Shown here piece by piece: positions 46,841 to 56,675 of a stretch of 64,000 bases of DNA; the first letter of the stretch is position 1; the number at the start of each line of letters is the position of its first letter. A program made the translations under genes and the position numbers. The notes below the pieces were generated by a model that was not told the DNA's origin, searched no databases, and worked only from the letters and a program-made list of their open reading frames with translations. The DNA is taken from contig CAVPMN010000020.1 of the NCBI GenBank assembly GCA_963706425.1, forward strand, positions 1,240,001 to 1,304,000. The letters are read 5' to 3'. The DNA is from CAVPMN01 sp963706425 (GTDB lineage Bacteria; Actinomycetota; Acidimicrobiia; Acidimicrobiales; Acidimicrobilacustridaceae).

Positions 46841-47608
46841 ATGGAGACCTTCGCCGACGCGTCGGCAGTCCGCGCCGCCGGTGACGACCGCTGGAGCGCC
46901 GAGGTACGCCCCGGATGGGACATCGAGGGCAACACCAACGGCGGCTACCTGCTCGCCATCGCCGCTCGCGCCCTCGCAGCCCGGGTGGAACGACCCGACC
47001 CGCTGACCCTGACCGCGCACTACCTGGCCCCCGGCCGGCCTGGACCGGTCGAGGTGCACACCGAGCAGGTGCGGCGGGGCACCCGGCTGGCCACCGCCAC
47101 CGCCACGATGAGCGCCGGCGACCATCCTCTGCTCACCGTCGTGGGCACGTTCACCGACCTCGACCGCCTGTCGGGGCCCGAGCTGGTGACCGGGGCACCA
47201 CCCGACCTTCCCGCGCTCCCCGCCGCAGCAGGTGCCGCCAGCGACACCGACCTCCCGGCGTTCACCACGAAGGTCGACGTGCGCCTCCATCCCGATGACG
47301 GCGGGTTCCGCGAGGGGCGTCGCACCGGCCGAGCCCAGATGCGGGGCTGGTTCCGCCTCCCCGATGACGAGCCAATGGACGGCTTCGCACTCGTCCTGGC
47401 CGCCGATGCCTTCCCCCCGACGATCTTCAACACCGACGTGCCCGTGGCCTGGACCCCCACCATCGAGCTCACCGTCCACGTGCGGGCCCGACCGGCACCG
47501 GGCTGGCTGCGGTGTCAGTTCGTCACCAGGTTCGTCACCCACGGGCTGCTCGAGGTCGATGGCGAGCTCTGGGACGCCGACGACCGCCTGGTCGCCCAGT
47601 CACGCTAG
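46841..47608 (+). CDS. Acyl-CoA thioesterase, double hot-dog (TesB-like) fold
   Basis: Intact 255 residues. IEGNTNGGYLLAIAARAL and LTAHYLAPGRPGPVEVHTEQVRRGTRLATA form the first hot dog; LVLAADAFPPTIFNTDV and TIELTVHVRARPAPGW...LLEVDGELWDADDRLVAQSR form the second. This is the 4HBT_3/TesB-like family that hydrolyses acyl-CoAs. Stand-alone gene, 71 bases ahead of the serine hydrolase. Substrate chain unknown. Confidence 0.85.
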   Translation: METFADASAVRAAGDDRWSAEVRPGWDIEGNTNGGYLLAIAARALAARVERPDPLTLTAHYLAPGRPGPVEVHTEQVRRGTRLATATATMSAGDHPLLTVVGTFTDLDRLSGPELVTGAPPDLPALPAAAGAASDTDLPAFTTKVDVRLHPDDGGFREGRRTGRAQMRGWFRLPDDEPMDGFALVLAADAFPPTIFNTDVPVAWTPTIELTVHVRARPAPGWLRCQFVTRFVTHGLLEVDGELWDADDRLVAQSR

Positions 47609-47679
47609 CTCGCGCTGGTGCCGCGGGTCGCGCGAAGCTGACCTCGCCGCGTGACCGCCAGGCCGCCAGGGGGAGCACG

Positions 47680-48904
47680 ATGATCACGTCCGAGCCCGAA
47701 ACGGTCGGCCTCAGTTCGACCCGGCTGACCCGCGTCGACGAGGTCACCCACTGCTATGTCGACGAAGGCCGGCTCCCCGGCGTGGTGACCGTGGTGGCCC
47801 GCCGGGGCGAGGTGGTGCATCACGACATCTACGGCTGGGCCGACATCGCCGAGCAGCGACCGCTCGCGGCCGACTCGATCTTCCGCATCTACTCGATGAC
47901 CAAGCCGATCACCTCGATCGCGCTGATGATGCTCTACGAAGAGGGCAAGGTCCTGCTCGGCAACAACGTGTCGCGGTTCATCCCGTCGTTCGCCGACACC
48001 AAGGTGTGGGCGGGCGGCGACGAGTCGTCCTACGACACCGTCGATCCCGGAACGCGAGATGACGGTGCACGACGTGCTCACCCACATGAGTGGGCTGACC
48101 GCCGGGTTCCAGTATCAGCACCCGGTCGACGCGCTCTACCGGTCGCACGGCCTCGGCGACCTGCGCCGCCCGAAGATAAAGCTGGCCGACGCGCTCGACA
48201 TCCTCGCCGGGTTGCCGCTGCTGTTCTCGCCGGGCGACCGGTGGGCCTACGGGATGTCGACCGACGTGTGCGGTCGGCTGGTCGAGGTGATCTCCGGTCA
48301 AACGCTCGACGAGTTCTTCCAGCAGCGCATCTTCGAGCCGCTGGGCATGGTCGACACCGGATTCTCGGTGCCCGAACCGCAGGTCGATCGCCTCACCACG
48401 AGCTACGTCCGCGGCAAAGATCGCGTGCTGACGGCCGTCGACTCGCGCACGCGATCTGCCTACACCCGTCCGCCCGAGTACCTCTCGGGCGCAGGCGGGC
48501 TGGTCTCCACCGCGGCCGACTACCAGCGGTTCGCGCAGATGCTCGTGAACGGCGGAGAGCTCGACGGCCGACGCATCATCGGCCCGCGCACGCTGCGCTT
48601 CATGACCGCCAACCATCTGCCGGGAGGTGTCACCCTCAACGAGATGGGGCAGTCGACGTTCAGCGAGGTGGCCATGGGCGGCCAGGGCTTCGGCCTGGGC
48701 TTCTCCATCGTGCTCGATCCAGCCGCAGCCCGATCACTCACCTCCGCGGGCGCGTACGGATGGGGCGGCGCAGCCTCCACTGATTTCTGGGTCGATCCGG
48801 CCGAGGAGCTGACAGCCCTGTTCCTGACGCAGTTCATCCCGTCGAACGTCTATCCGATCCGCCAGCAGCTGCGCGCCGTGGTCAACCAGGCGATCATCGA
48901 CTGA
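47680..48904 (+). CDS. Beta-lactamase-family serine hydrolase (frameshift ~48053)
   Basis: About 408 residues; ATG 47680 after AGGGGG. Ser-x-x-Lys in IYSMTKPITSIALMMLY, Tyr motif RWAYGMSTDVCGRLVEV, and C-terminal GLGFSIVLD...YGWGGAASTDFWVDP (HxG-like block). An extra base near 48053 separates the N-terminal part from EMTVHDVLTHMSGLTAGF. Esterase/EstB-like rather than a true beta-lactamase is most common for this type. Cytoplasmic (no signal seen). Confidence 0.85.
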
Positions 48905-48955
48905 CCCTGTCGGCCGGCCCCGGTCACGACCACCGACGCCCCGTAGGATCCCCGC

Positions 48956-49453
48956 ATGACCGACGAGATACGGGTGGAGCTCGACATCGCCGCTGAGCCG
49001 GCGGTCGTGTGGGATCTGGTCGCCGACGTGACCAGGATGGGCGAGTGGTCTCCCGAGACGGTCGGCTGTGAGTGGATCGATGGCGCCGACGGCCCCGCGG
49101 TCGGCGCCCGGTTCAAGGGCCGGAATCGCAACGGGAAGCGCCAATGGAGCACGACGTCCACCGTCGTGGCGTGCGACCCGGGCCGACACTTCGCCTTCGA
49201 GGTGAAGTCCGGGCCGTTGAAGGTCAGCCGATGGGACTACCGCTTCGAGCCGGGCGGCACCGGTTGTCTCGCCAGCGAGACGTGGACCGACCAGCGCGGC
49301 TGGCTGGTGACGGTGCTCGGCAAACCGGTGAGTGGCGTGTCCGATCGGGCCGAGCACAACCGCAGCGGCATGGCCGAGACGCTCCGCCGCCTCGCCGCGT
49401 TCTCCGCAACCCGCCCCCATCGACCCCACGACCGACCCGAAATAGGTGCGTGA
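48956..49453 (+). CDS. SRPBCC (START-like) family protein
   Basis: 165 residues. IRVELDIAAEPAVVWDLVADVTRMGEWSPETVGCEW opens the fold, and ETWTDQRGWLVTVLGKPVSGVSDRAEHNRSGM closes it. Polyketide-cyclase/lipid-binding type; hydrophobic ligand pocket, no obvious catalysis. The stop lies inside the left arm of the palindromic repeat (copy 2), which probably ends the transcript. Confidence 0.82.
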   Translation: MTDEIRVELDIAAEPAVVWDLVADVTRMGEWSPETVGCEWIDGADGPAVGARFKGRNRNGKRQWSTTSTVVACDPGRHFAFEVKSGPLKVSRWDYRFEPGGTGCLASETWTDQRGWLVTVLGKPVSGVSDRAEHNRSGMAETLRRLAAFSATRPHRPHDRPEIGA

Positions 49454-49490
49454 AACAACCCATGTGGTTGTTTCACGCACCGATTTCGGG
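49436..49490. repeat. Long palindromic repeat, copy 2 (25-bp stem)
   Basis: Arms 49436-49460 and 49466-49490 are 25 bases with a single mismatch and a 5-base loop CATGT. The core GGTGCGTGAAACAACC / GGTTGTTTCACGCACC and loop are shared with copy 1 at 38423-38469. Lies between the convergent SRPBCC and methyltransferase stops, as a bidirectional terminator would. Confidence 0.8.
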
Positions 49491-49504
49491 AGGAGCGGAG
49501 GGTG

Positions 49505-50312
49505 TCAGGGGCGGCGGGCGAGGATCTCGCCGTGCAGCACGGCGAACCAGCCGTCGGGCTGGTCGGCCCAGCGGCGCCACGCCGCTGCGATCTCGGCCAG
49601 CTCCTCGGTGTCGGCCAAGCCGTAGTCGAGCGCCTGGTCGGCGAACGCCGACTGGGTGACGCGGTCGGCCCAGAGACCTCCCCACCAACGCCGGTCGTCG
49701 GGCGTGGCGAAGGTCCACGTCGAGCTCGATGCGACGATGTCGACATAGCCCGCCTGCTGCACCCAGCCGAGCAGGAACCGGCCGGCGTCGGCTTCGGCGT
49801 CGTTGCGGCGCGTGACCTGGTGGTAGAGCTCGAGCCACCGGTCGAGCATCGGGTCGAGCGGCGCCCACGCGAACGCGGCGTAGTCGCTGTCGCGCACGGC
49901 CAGACAGTCCTCCGGTGCGCAGCACCCGGCGCAACTCGACGAGCGCGGCCACCGGATCGGTGAGGTGTTGCAGCACCTGGTGCGCGTGCACCACGTCGAA
50001 GGTCTGGTCGTCGAGGTCGAGTGCGTAGACGTCGCCCACGCGGAACTCGACGGCCACGTCGACACCTGTCCGCTCGGCCGGTGGCCTCCGCGACGACCTC
50101 GTCGGCGCGATCGATGCCCACGACCCGCCCCGGCGCCACCCACGCGCGGCCAGGTCGATGGTGATGGTGCCCGGACCGCAACCCGATGTCGAGCAGGTCG
50201 AGCCCCGGCCGGAGGTGCGGCAGCAGGTAGCCGGCGACTGTTCGTCGGCCGTGCGCCAGGTGTGACTCCGCAGCACCGACTCGTGGTGACCGTGCGTGTA
50301 GGTGTCGTCCAT
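49505..50312 (-). CDS. Class I SAM methyltransferase, UbiE type (several frameshifts)
   Basis: About 270 residues from ATG 50312. Order of conserved blocks across at least four frame changes between 49900 and 50240: HGHHESVLRSHTWRTADEQS, LLDIGCGPGTITIDLAARG (motif I), GRVVGIDRADEVV, VGDVYALDLDDQTFDVVHAHQVLQHL (motifs II-IV), LVELRRVLRTGG, then AVRDSDYAAFAWAPLDPMLDRWLEL. Small-molecule methyltransferase; substrate unknown. Indel density is high here. Confidence 0.75.
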
Positions 50313-50361
50313 CGGGCCATGCTCCCAGACTCGCGGCGGGTTGGCCCGAGCCGTTTCGCAG

Positions 50362-50613
50362 CTAGGGCCGGCCAGCGTGGCGGCGCATGGGCGGCACCGT
50401 GGTGGGCGGCTGGCGCCGGGGAGGAAGGTCGGCGAGCAGGGCGGCGGTGGTGGCCGTGACCTCGGCGACGGCCTGTTCGAAACGGTCGGCCATCGCCGCC
50501 GACGGCTCGCGCACGCCACTGACCTTGCGGATGTACTGGCGGGCGGCGGCTTCGATCTCCTCAGGCGTCGCCGCCGGCTCGAGGCCTCGCAGGATCGTGA
50601 TGTTCCGGCACAT
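50362..50613 (-). CDS. DUF2277 family protein
   Basis: 83 residues from ATG 50613 after AAGGGG. MCRNITILRGLEPAATPEEIEAAARQYIRKVSGVREPS is the diagnostic start of DUF2277, a small conserved bacterial family of unknown role. The C-terminus (LPPRRQPPTTVPPMRR) is species-specific. Upstream of, and divergent from, the DUF885 gene. Confidence 0.88.
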   Translation of the reverse strand: MCRNITILRGLEPAATPEEIEAAARQYIRKVSGVREPSAAMADRFEQAVAEVTATTAALLADLPPRRQPPTTVPPMRRHAGRP

Positions 50614-50686
50614 GGTCACCCCTTTGTCGAGACCATTCGATTCTTTCGGGCGATCATACGGGCGCGATCCCCGCGATGATCGGGGG

Positions 50687-52388
50687 ATGACCAGCGCCGA
50701 CGACATCCGCACGCTCAGCGACGACTACGTCCGCCGCTCGTGCGAGCTCGACCCCATCAAGGCCACCGCCATCGGCGTCGCCGGTTTCGACGACCGGCTC
50801 ACCGACTACTCGCCCGACGGGGTGGCGGAGCGGGCCGAGCTCGATCGCACCACGCTCGCCGCGCTGGCCGCCCTCGACCTGGCCGATGACCACGAGCGGG
50901 TGGCGGCCGCGTTCATGGCCGAACGACTCGGTACGGGCCTGGCGTTCTTCGAGGCCGACGAGCACCTGCGCGCGCTCCGCAATATCGCCAGCCCGCTGCA
51001 GTCGATCCGCCAGGTGTTCGACCTGATGCCCCGGGCCACCGAGTCGGACTGGGAGCTGATCGCTCGCCGCATGGAGGCCGTGCCCGACGCGCTGGCGGGG
51101 CTCATGGCCAGCCTCTCGGCTGGGCTCGAGCAGGGTGTGGTGGCGGCCCGCCGACAAGCCCTCGAAGCAGCCGACCAGGCCACGGTGTGGTCGGGCGCGG
51201 CGCAGGCCGCTGCGTTCTTCGAGTCGATGGCGTCCGACGCGCGCACCGGCGACGGGGACGCGCTCCCCCCGGCACTGCGGACAGTGCTCGACGAGGCGGC
51301 CGTGTCGGCGTCGGCGGCCTACGGCGAGATCGGAGCTTGGCTTCGCGACGCCTACGCGCCGAACGCCAGTGAGCACGACGCCGTCGGTGCCGAGCGCTAC
51401 GACCTGTGGGCCCGGGCGTCGCTCGGCGCGTCGATCGACCTCGCCGAGACCTACGCCTGGGGTTGGGACGAGCTGATGCGCATCGAGGACGACATGCGCT
51501 CCGTGTGCGCGTCGATCCGGCCCGGCGCCACCATCGGCGAGACGATCGAATGGCTCGAGACCGAGAGCGATCTGGTCATCGAGGGCGAGGACAACCTGCG
51601 CACGTGGCTGCAGGACCTGATGGACACGACCATCGCCGACATGGACGGCATGCACTTCGACATCCCGGCGCCGGTGCGCCGGGTGGAGGCGATGATCGCT
51701 CCTCCGGGTGGCGCCGCCGCGATGTACTACACCGGCCCGTCGGAGGACTTCAGCCGGCCCGGCCGCACCTGGTACCCGACGCTCGGCAAGACCCGCTTCC
51801 CGCTGTGGGGCGAGGTGTCGATCGCCTACCACGAGGGCGTGCCGGGCCATCACCTGCAGATCGGCCAGGTGCGCTACCTCGCGCGATCGCCTCACCCGAT
51901 TCCAGCGCACGTCGGGCGTGTCAGGGCACGCCGAGGGTTGGGCGCTCTACGCCGAACGACTCATGGACGAGCTGGGCTACTTCGAGCGGCCCGAGTACCG
52001 GTTGGGGTTCCTGCGGGCGCAGGCGATGCGCGCGGTGCGGGTGATCGTCGACATCGGCATGCATCTCGAGCTCGCCATCCCGAGCGGTCAGGACTTCCAC
52101 CCCGGCGAACGGTGGACACCGGAGCTCGGGCAGGAGTTCGTGAACGAGCGCTCTCGCTTCCCGCTCGACTTCATGGCCAGCGAGATCGTGCGCTACCTCG
52201 GCTGGCCGGGCCAGGCGATCAGCTACAAGGTGGGCGAGCGCGTGTGGCTCGACAGTCGGGCGGCGGTCGAGCAACGGCTCGGCGATCGCTTCGACCTCAA
52301 GGCGTTCCATGCGTTCGCGCTCGACCTCGGCCCGCTCGGCCTCGACCTGTTGCGCGACGAGCTCGTGCGCTTCGAATCGACTAGCTAA
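50687..52388 (+). CDS. DUF885 family protein, putative metallo-peptidase (frameshift ~51885)
   Basis: About 567 residues from ATG 50687. The metal-binding motif AYHEGVPGHHLQ is the family's H-E-x-x-x-H-H-like core; after a shift near 51885 it continues RTSGVSGHAEGWALYAERLMDELGYFE, also characteristic. Helical, cytoplasmic. DUF885 proteins are thought to be carboxypeptidase-like gluzincins; substrate unknown. Divergent from DUF2277. Confidence 0.87.
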
Positions 52389-52413
52389 CGGTGCCGCCTA
52401 CCTCCAGGTGAGG

Positions 52414-52553
52414 GTCACCGACCCGAAGGGTGACACCCCAGCCGAGCGCTCAGCACGCCCCCTCCACCGAACCTGTCGCGTACTCGGGGGCCCCACGCCC
52501 TGGATCCGCGACAAGAACGAACGGAAACGACCTGACCCAGAACGCCGGGTCAG
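52414..52553. terminator. Two stem-loops in the DUF885 3' region
   Basis: GTCACC (52414-52419) pairs with GGTGAC (52429-52434); CTGACCC (52532-52538) pairs with GGGTCAG (52547-52553), the second overlapping the stop of the leftward small ORF. They fill the 160-base gap between convergent genes. No U-tract, so termination is only probable. Confidence 0.4.
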
Positions 52554-52753
52554 TGCTCTGTCGGAACGAAGTCGTAGCGCCAGTGCTCCGGTGGTCCATC
52601 GTCGACCAGGACGTACGCTCCGCGGCGCTCGTCGATCTCGAGCGGCGGTGGATACCGGACGAGCCGAAAGATCGACGGCCCACCCTCGCAAGGGATGAGC
52701 ATCCGGCCGCCGGTCTCCACATCCCCAGTCTGCTCGTCGGGCGTCCGAGACAT
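52550..52753 (-). CDS. Small hypothetical protein
   Basis: 67 residues, MSRTPDEQTGDVETGGRM then LIPCEGGPSIFRLVRYPPPLEIDERRGAYVLVDDGPPEHWRYDFVP. Composition and the compact aromatic/proline pattern look like a real small protein rather than an antisense artefact; similar short actinobacterial proteins exist, from memory. It starts 26 bases after the DUF35 stop. Function unknown. Confidence 0.5.
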   Translation of the reverse strand: MSRTPDEQTGDVETGGRMLIPCEGGPSIFRLVRYPPPLEIDERRGAYVLVDDGPPEHWRYDFVPTEH

Positions 52754-52779
52754 CGACCGTCTGAGGGCCCGCGAGACCG

Positions 52780-53205
52780 TCAGCCGGTCACCGGGCGGAA
52801 GCGCGGCACGCCTCGACCCTCGGGGGAGCGATCGAAGGTGACCTCGACGGGCTGGCCGACCTCAACCGATTCGGGGTCGCAATCGACCACGTTGGTGAGC
52901 ACCCGCGGCCCCTCGTCGAGTTCGACATACGCGAGCACGTAGGGAACCACGTCCTTCCACTCGCCCATCGACTGGCGCACGACGGTGAAGCTGTAGACGG
53001 TGCCGCGGCCGCTGGCCTCGATCCAGCCGATGTCGGTGCCGTGGCAGTGCGGGCAGAACAGACGGGGATACCAGATGACCGTGTCGCACGACGCGCACTT
53101 CGGGAGGACGAGCCGCCCGTCGTCGGCGGCCTCCCAGAACGGCTCGGTCTCGAGAGTGGGCGACGGCTCCGCGGTCGGCAGGCCACTCCCCTGCTGCTCG
53201 CTCAC
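52780..53205 (-). CDS. DUF35 OB-fold zinc-ribbon protein (ChsH2/Ltp2-partner type)
   Basis: Intact 141 residues; GTG 53205 overlaps the thiolase stop (GTGA). Zinc-ribbon CASCDTVIWYPRLFCPHCHG, then OB-fold GRGTVYSFTVVRQSM, YVLAYVELDEGPRVLTNVVDCD and GQPVEVTFDRSPEGRGVPRFRPV. Such proteins bind thiolase-like aldolases and help load CoA substrates. Here zinc cysteines are intact, unlike the fused copy at 1481. Confidence 0.88.
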   Translation of the reverse strand: MSEQQGSGLPTAEPSPTLETEPFWEAADDGRLVLPKCASCDTVIWYPRLFCPHCHGTDIGWIEASGRGTVYSFTVVRQSMGEWKDVVPYVLAYVELDEGPRVLTNVVDCDPESVEVGQPVEVTFDRSPEGRGVPRFRPVTG

Positions 53206-54371
53206 GAGCCGGCCCGCCCGAGGATGAGGGTCGCGGCGCCCGAACGCGTGCCGAGCGAGCCGCCGGTGCCGTGCGCGAGTGCGATCTCGCAATTCGGCAC
53301 CTGCACGGCGGGGTGGGCCTCGCCGCGCAGCTGACGCACCGCCTCGATCACCTTGGTCATGCCGCCCCGGTTGCCGGGGTGGTTGTTGCACAGCCCGCCG
53401 CCGTCGGTGTTGAACGGCAGACGGCCATGGGGCGACTCGAGCCCACCGTCCTCGACGAACGCTCCACCGCGACCCTTCTCGCAGAAGCCGAGGTCTTCGA
53501 CGGTCTCGAGCACCGTGATGGTGAAGCTGTCGTAGATCGACGCGTAGTCGATGTCGGCGGGCCGCACGCCCGCCTCGTCGAAGGCACGCGGCCCCGACCA
53601 GACGGCACCGGTGTAGGTGAGGTCGATGCGCCCGTTCTGCGTGTGCTTCGGCGCCTCGCCATGACCGAGCACCTTGACGGTGGTGCGATCGAGTGATGCA
53701 GCGATGTCGGCGCTGACGACCACGAGTGCGCCACCTCCGTCGGTGACCACACAGCAGTCGAGGAGGTGCAGCGGATCGCACACCAGGCGCGACTCGACCA
53801 CCTCGTCGACAGTCACCGGGTTGGGCAGAAAGGCGTGTGGATTGTGGCTGGCGTGTCGAGACGCGGCGACCTTGATGGCTGCGAGCTGCTCGGCAGTGGT
53901 GCCGAACTCGTACATGTGTCGCTGCGCGACCAGCGCGTATTGCGAGACGGGACCGGTCACCCCCCAGAGCCACTCGAAGCCGCTCTCGGGTCCCTCGGTG
54001 CCACGCCCCGCCACTCGACCACGATCGCTGCGGGGCTTGCCCGCCAGGGTGATCAGCGCCACCCGGCACTTGCCCGCCGCGATGGCGGCGGCCGCGTGCC
54101 CGACGTGCATGAGATAGGACGAACCGCCCGCCTCCGTCGACTCGAACCAGGTGAGGCGATCGAGCCCGAGGTATTCGGCCATCGACAACGGGCTCCAGCC
54201 AGGCACCATCGAGTCGCAGAAGAAGCCGTCGACGTCGTCGAAGGAGAGACCTGCATCGGCCAGCGCACCGGTGGCCACCGCCGCGTGGATCTGCGCGAGC
54301 GTGCGATCGGGGATCTCGCGTCGCGGATGCTCGTACGCGCCGGCGATGTGGGCCACGCCCCGGATGGTCAC
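53202..54371 (-). CDS. Thiolase-fold lipid-transfer/aldolase protein (Ltp2-like)
   Basis: Intact 389 residues, start MTIRGVAHIAGAYEHPRREIPDRT. Thiolase fold but the nucleophile loop reads TEAGGSSYLMHVGHAAAA where thiolases have Cys; C-terminal NTDGGGLCNNHPGNRGGM. Loss of the Cys and an overlapping DUF35 gene match the Ltp2-type steroid side-chain retro-aldolases, which cleave C-C bonds without thiol attack. Tyr candidates lie in DIDYASIYDSFTITV. Substrate inferred, not shown. Confidence 0.85.
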   Translation of the reverse strand: MTIRGVAHIAGAYEHPRREIPDRTLAQIHAAVATGALADAGLSFDDVDGFFCDSMVPGWSPLSMAEYLGLDRLTWFESTEAGGSSYLMHVGHAAAAIAAGKCRVALITLAGKPRSDRGRVAGRGTEGPESGFEWLWGVTGPVSQYALVAQRHMYEFGTTAEQLAAIKVAASRHASHNPHAFLPNPVTVDEVVESRLVCDPLHLLDCCVVTDGGGALVVVSADIAASLDRTTVKVLGHGEAPKHTQNGRIDLTYTGAVWSGPRAFDEAGVRPADIDYASIYDSFTITVLETVEDLGFCEKGRGGAFVEDGGLESPHGRLPFNTDGGGLCNNHPGNRGGMTKVIEAVRQLRGEAHPAVQVPNCEIALAHGTGGSLGTRSGAATLILGRAGS

Positions 54372-54560
54372 GGCGAGCAGTCTGGGCGACCGCTCCGGTC
54401 ATCGACAAACCCGCTCTTCGCGAGCTGTCAGTGCCCATCGCTAGGGTGGCCCGATCGGAGTGCCGACGACCACCGGCTTCCCTGCACCCCCGCTGTCCAG
54501 CCATCCGACCCGACGGTCGACATCTCGCGCTGGACGACGATCGCAAAGGCCGGATCAACC

Positions 54561-55303
54561 ATGACGCCACCCACCGACGTACACCACGACCGCCACCACG
54601 GAGTCGACGACGCCGTGCTCTCGAAGGTGCGCGGCCTGCTCGCCAAGGCCGAGTCGACCACGTTCGAGGCCGAGGCCGAGTCGCTCACCGCCAAGGCCCA
54701 AGAGCTCATGGCCAAGTACGCCATCGACCAGGCGCTGCTCGATAGATCGCGGCGGCGGCTCGGCCGGGCCCGAGTCCGAGCTCATCCACATCGCCGACCC
54801 CTACGCGTCGGCCAAGTCGATCCTGCTGCACCAGGTGGCCGACGCCAACCGGTGCCGGGCGGTGTGGTCGCAGCGCACCGGCGACGCCACGGTGTTCGGG
54901 TTCGCCGTCGACCTGGCTGCCGTCGAGCTGCTCTACACGTCGCTGCTGGTGCAGGCCACCACGGCGATGGTGGCCGCCGGACCCCAGCGCGACCGGCGGG
55001 GCAAGGTCACCACCCGCTCGTTCCGGCGGGCCTTCCTCTTGTCGTTCGCCCATCGCATCGGTCAACGATTGCGCGAGACCACCGCGGCGACGGTACGGGA
55101 GGCCGCCGTCGAGCACGGCGCCGACCTGCTGCCGGTGCTCGCGTCGCGCGAAGAGCTGGTCGGAGCAGGCGATGGTGCAGGCCTTCCCGTCGCTCGGCAC
55201 GCGCCGGTTGAGCGTCACCAATGCGGATGGCTGGGACGCCGGCCGCCGAGCCGCCGACGCCGCCAGCCTCCGGCCCGCACCCGCCGTCGGCCGGGGCCGC
55301 TGA
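54561..55303 (+). CDS. DUF2786 domain protein (frameshifts ~54750, ~55160)
   Basis: About 248 residues from ATG 54561. DUF2786 at the N-terminus: VDDAVLSKVRGLLAKAESTTFEAEAESLTAKAQELMAKYAIDQALL. The second domain (RCRAVWSQRTGDATVFGFAVDLAAVELLYTSLLVQATTAM, SFRRAFLLSFAHRIGQRL) follows in another frame. The end, FPSLGTRRLSVTNADGWDAG to VGRGR, lies in a third. Phage/actinobacterial family of unknown function. Confidence 0.8.
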
Positions 55304-55386
55304 CCTCGCAGGACCGGCCTGAACCTTAAGTATTGGGCCGTGTTTCCTGGTGACTTCTCCTGGTGCTTTCGTCTACACTCGAACAG

Positions 55387-56675
55387 ATGTTCGACAGCGT
55401 CGCACTCGTGGAGCAGGGGCGGAAAGCGGCTGGCACCGATGTGTCGTTGTTGTCGACCGCGAGCTGTTCGACGCGGCGAAGGCGCGTCGAGGAGGCCCGT
55501 CGGCTGCTCGACGCCACCGAGGGTCATCTGCTGGCCGAGGCTCGAGAAGCGCGTCGGCGTGCGAGACGCGACCATCGGATTGTCGACCGGTGGGTGGCTG
55601 GCCCGTGAGGCCATGCTGCCGCTCGGCGGTGGCCCGTACCCGGGTGAAGGTGGGGTCGAGCTGTCGGGCCGGTTCTCGGGCGTGGACGAGGCGTTGATCG
55701 ACGGGCGGATCTGCGTGGGACCACGCCCGGGTGATCGTGGCCGCCGCCAACCCGCGGATCGTGAAGAAGATCGCCGACATCCAGGACCACCTGGTGGCCG
55801 CCGCGAAGGGCACGTTGTTCGAGCGGTGGCGCCGCGAGGTGGCCGGCATCGCCGATCTGTTGGACGAGGACGGCGGCCACGACCCCGACGACGGGCCTGT
55901 CCCGCAACCGCCTGTTGTTGTCGGGCACCTTCGGGGACACCACCGAGGTGTCGGGCCGCCTGGTCGGTGAGTACGGGCTGGTGGCCCGCCAGGCCATCGA
56001 CGCCATCGCCGGCGAGCTGCGGCGGACCTTCCAGGCCGACCGCGAGCACTGCCCCGAGCTGGTGATCCCCGACCAGTCCACCCTGCGGGCCCTCGCCTTC
56101 GTCGAGCTGTGCCGCCGAGGACTGGGCGTCGACCTCGACAGCGAGCAAGGCGCCTCGGCCGGATGTGACGTTGGCCGTGAACGCGATGACCCCCAGTCGC
56201 GGGGCGACCACCCCTGACGGGACGGTCGTGCCCGACGACGTGAGCCGGGTGTTGCTGTGCGACCCCGACCTGCAACCCATCGTCTTGGACAGCCTCGGCA
56301 TACCGGTCGACATGGGCCACACCGTCCGCTACGCCACCGCCCGACAACGACGAGCCATCGCCCTCCGCGACGGCGGCTGCGTCTTTCCCGGCTGCGGCTT
56401 CCCAGCGGCATGGACCGACGCCCATCACGTCACCCCGTACACCCCGACCGACGGCCCGACCGACATCGAAAACCTGGCCGGACTTGTGCCGACACCACCA
56501 CCGGGTCACCCACCGCAAAGGCTGGGAGATGACCGCGACCGCCGACGGCTGGTTCTGGTGGACCACCCCGAACGGCCACCGATCTGGTCCCAACGCCACG
56601 GCCGCCAACGTGACGCCACCGAGCGAGCCGGGCCCGCCCCACCTCGCGAGTGAGGTTTATCGCTCGGTGCGGTAG
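55387..56675 (+). CDS. DUF222 / HNH endonuclease-domain (13E12-type) protein, many frameshifts
   Basis: MFDSVALVEQGRKAAGTDVSLL opens a DUF222 domain whose pieces (TIGLSTGGWLAREAMLPLG, GVELSGRFSGVDEALIDGRI, VIVAAANPRIVKKIADIQDH, TFGDTTEVSGRLVGEYGLVARQAI) are spread over all three frames. The C-terminal HNH part is nearly whole: CVFPGCGFPAAWTDAHHVTPYTP, then CRHHHRVTHRKGWEM. About six indels; either assembly errors or an eroding copy of this repeat family, common in actinobacteria. Ends overlapping the ABC permease gene. Confidence 0.78.
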
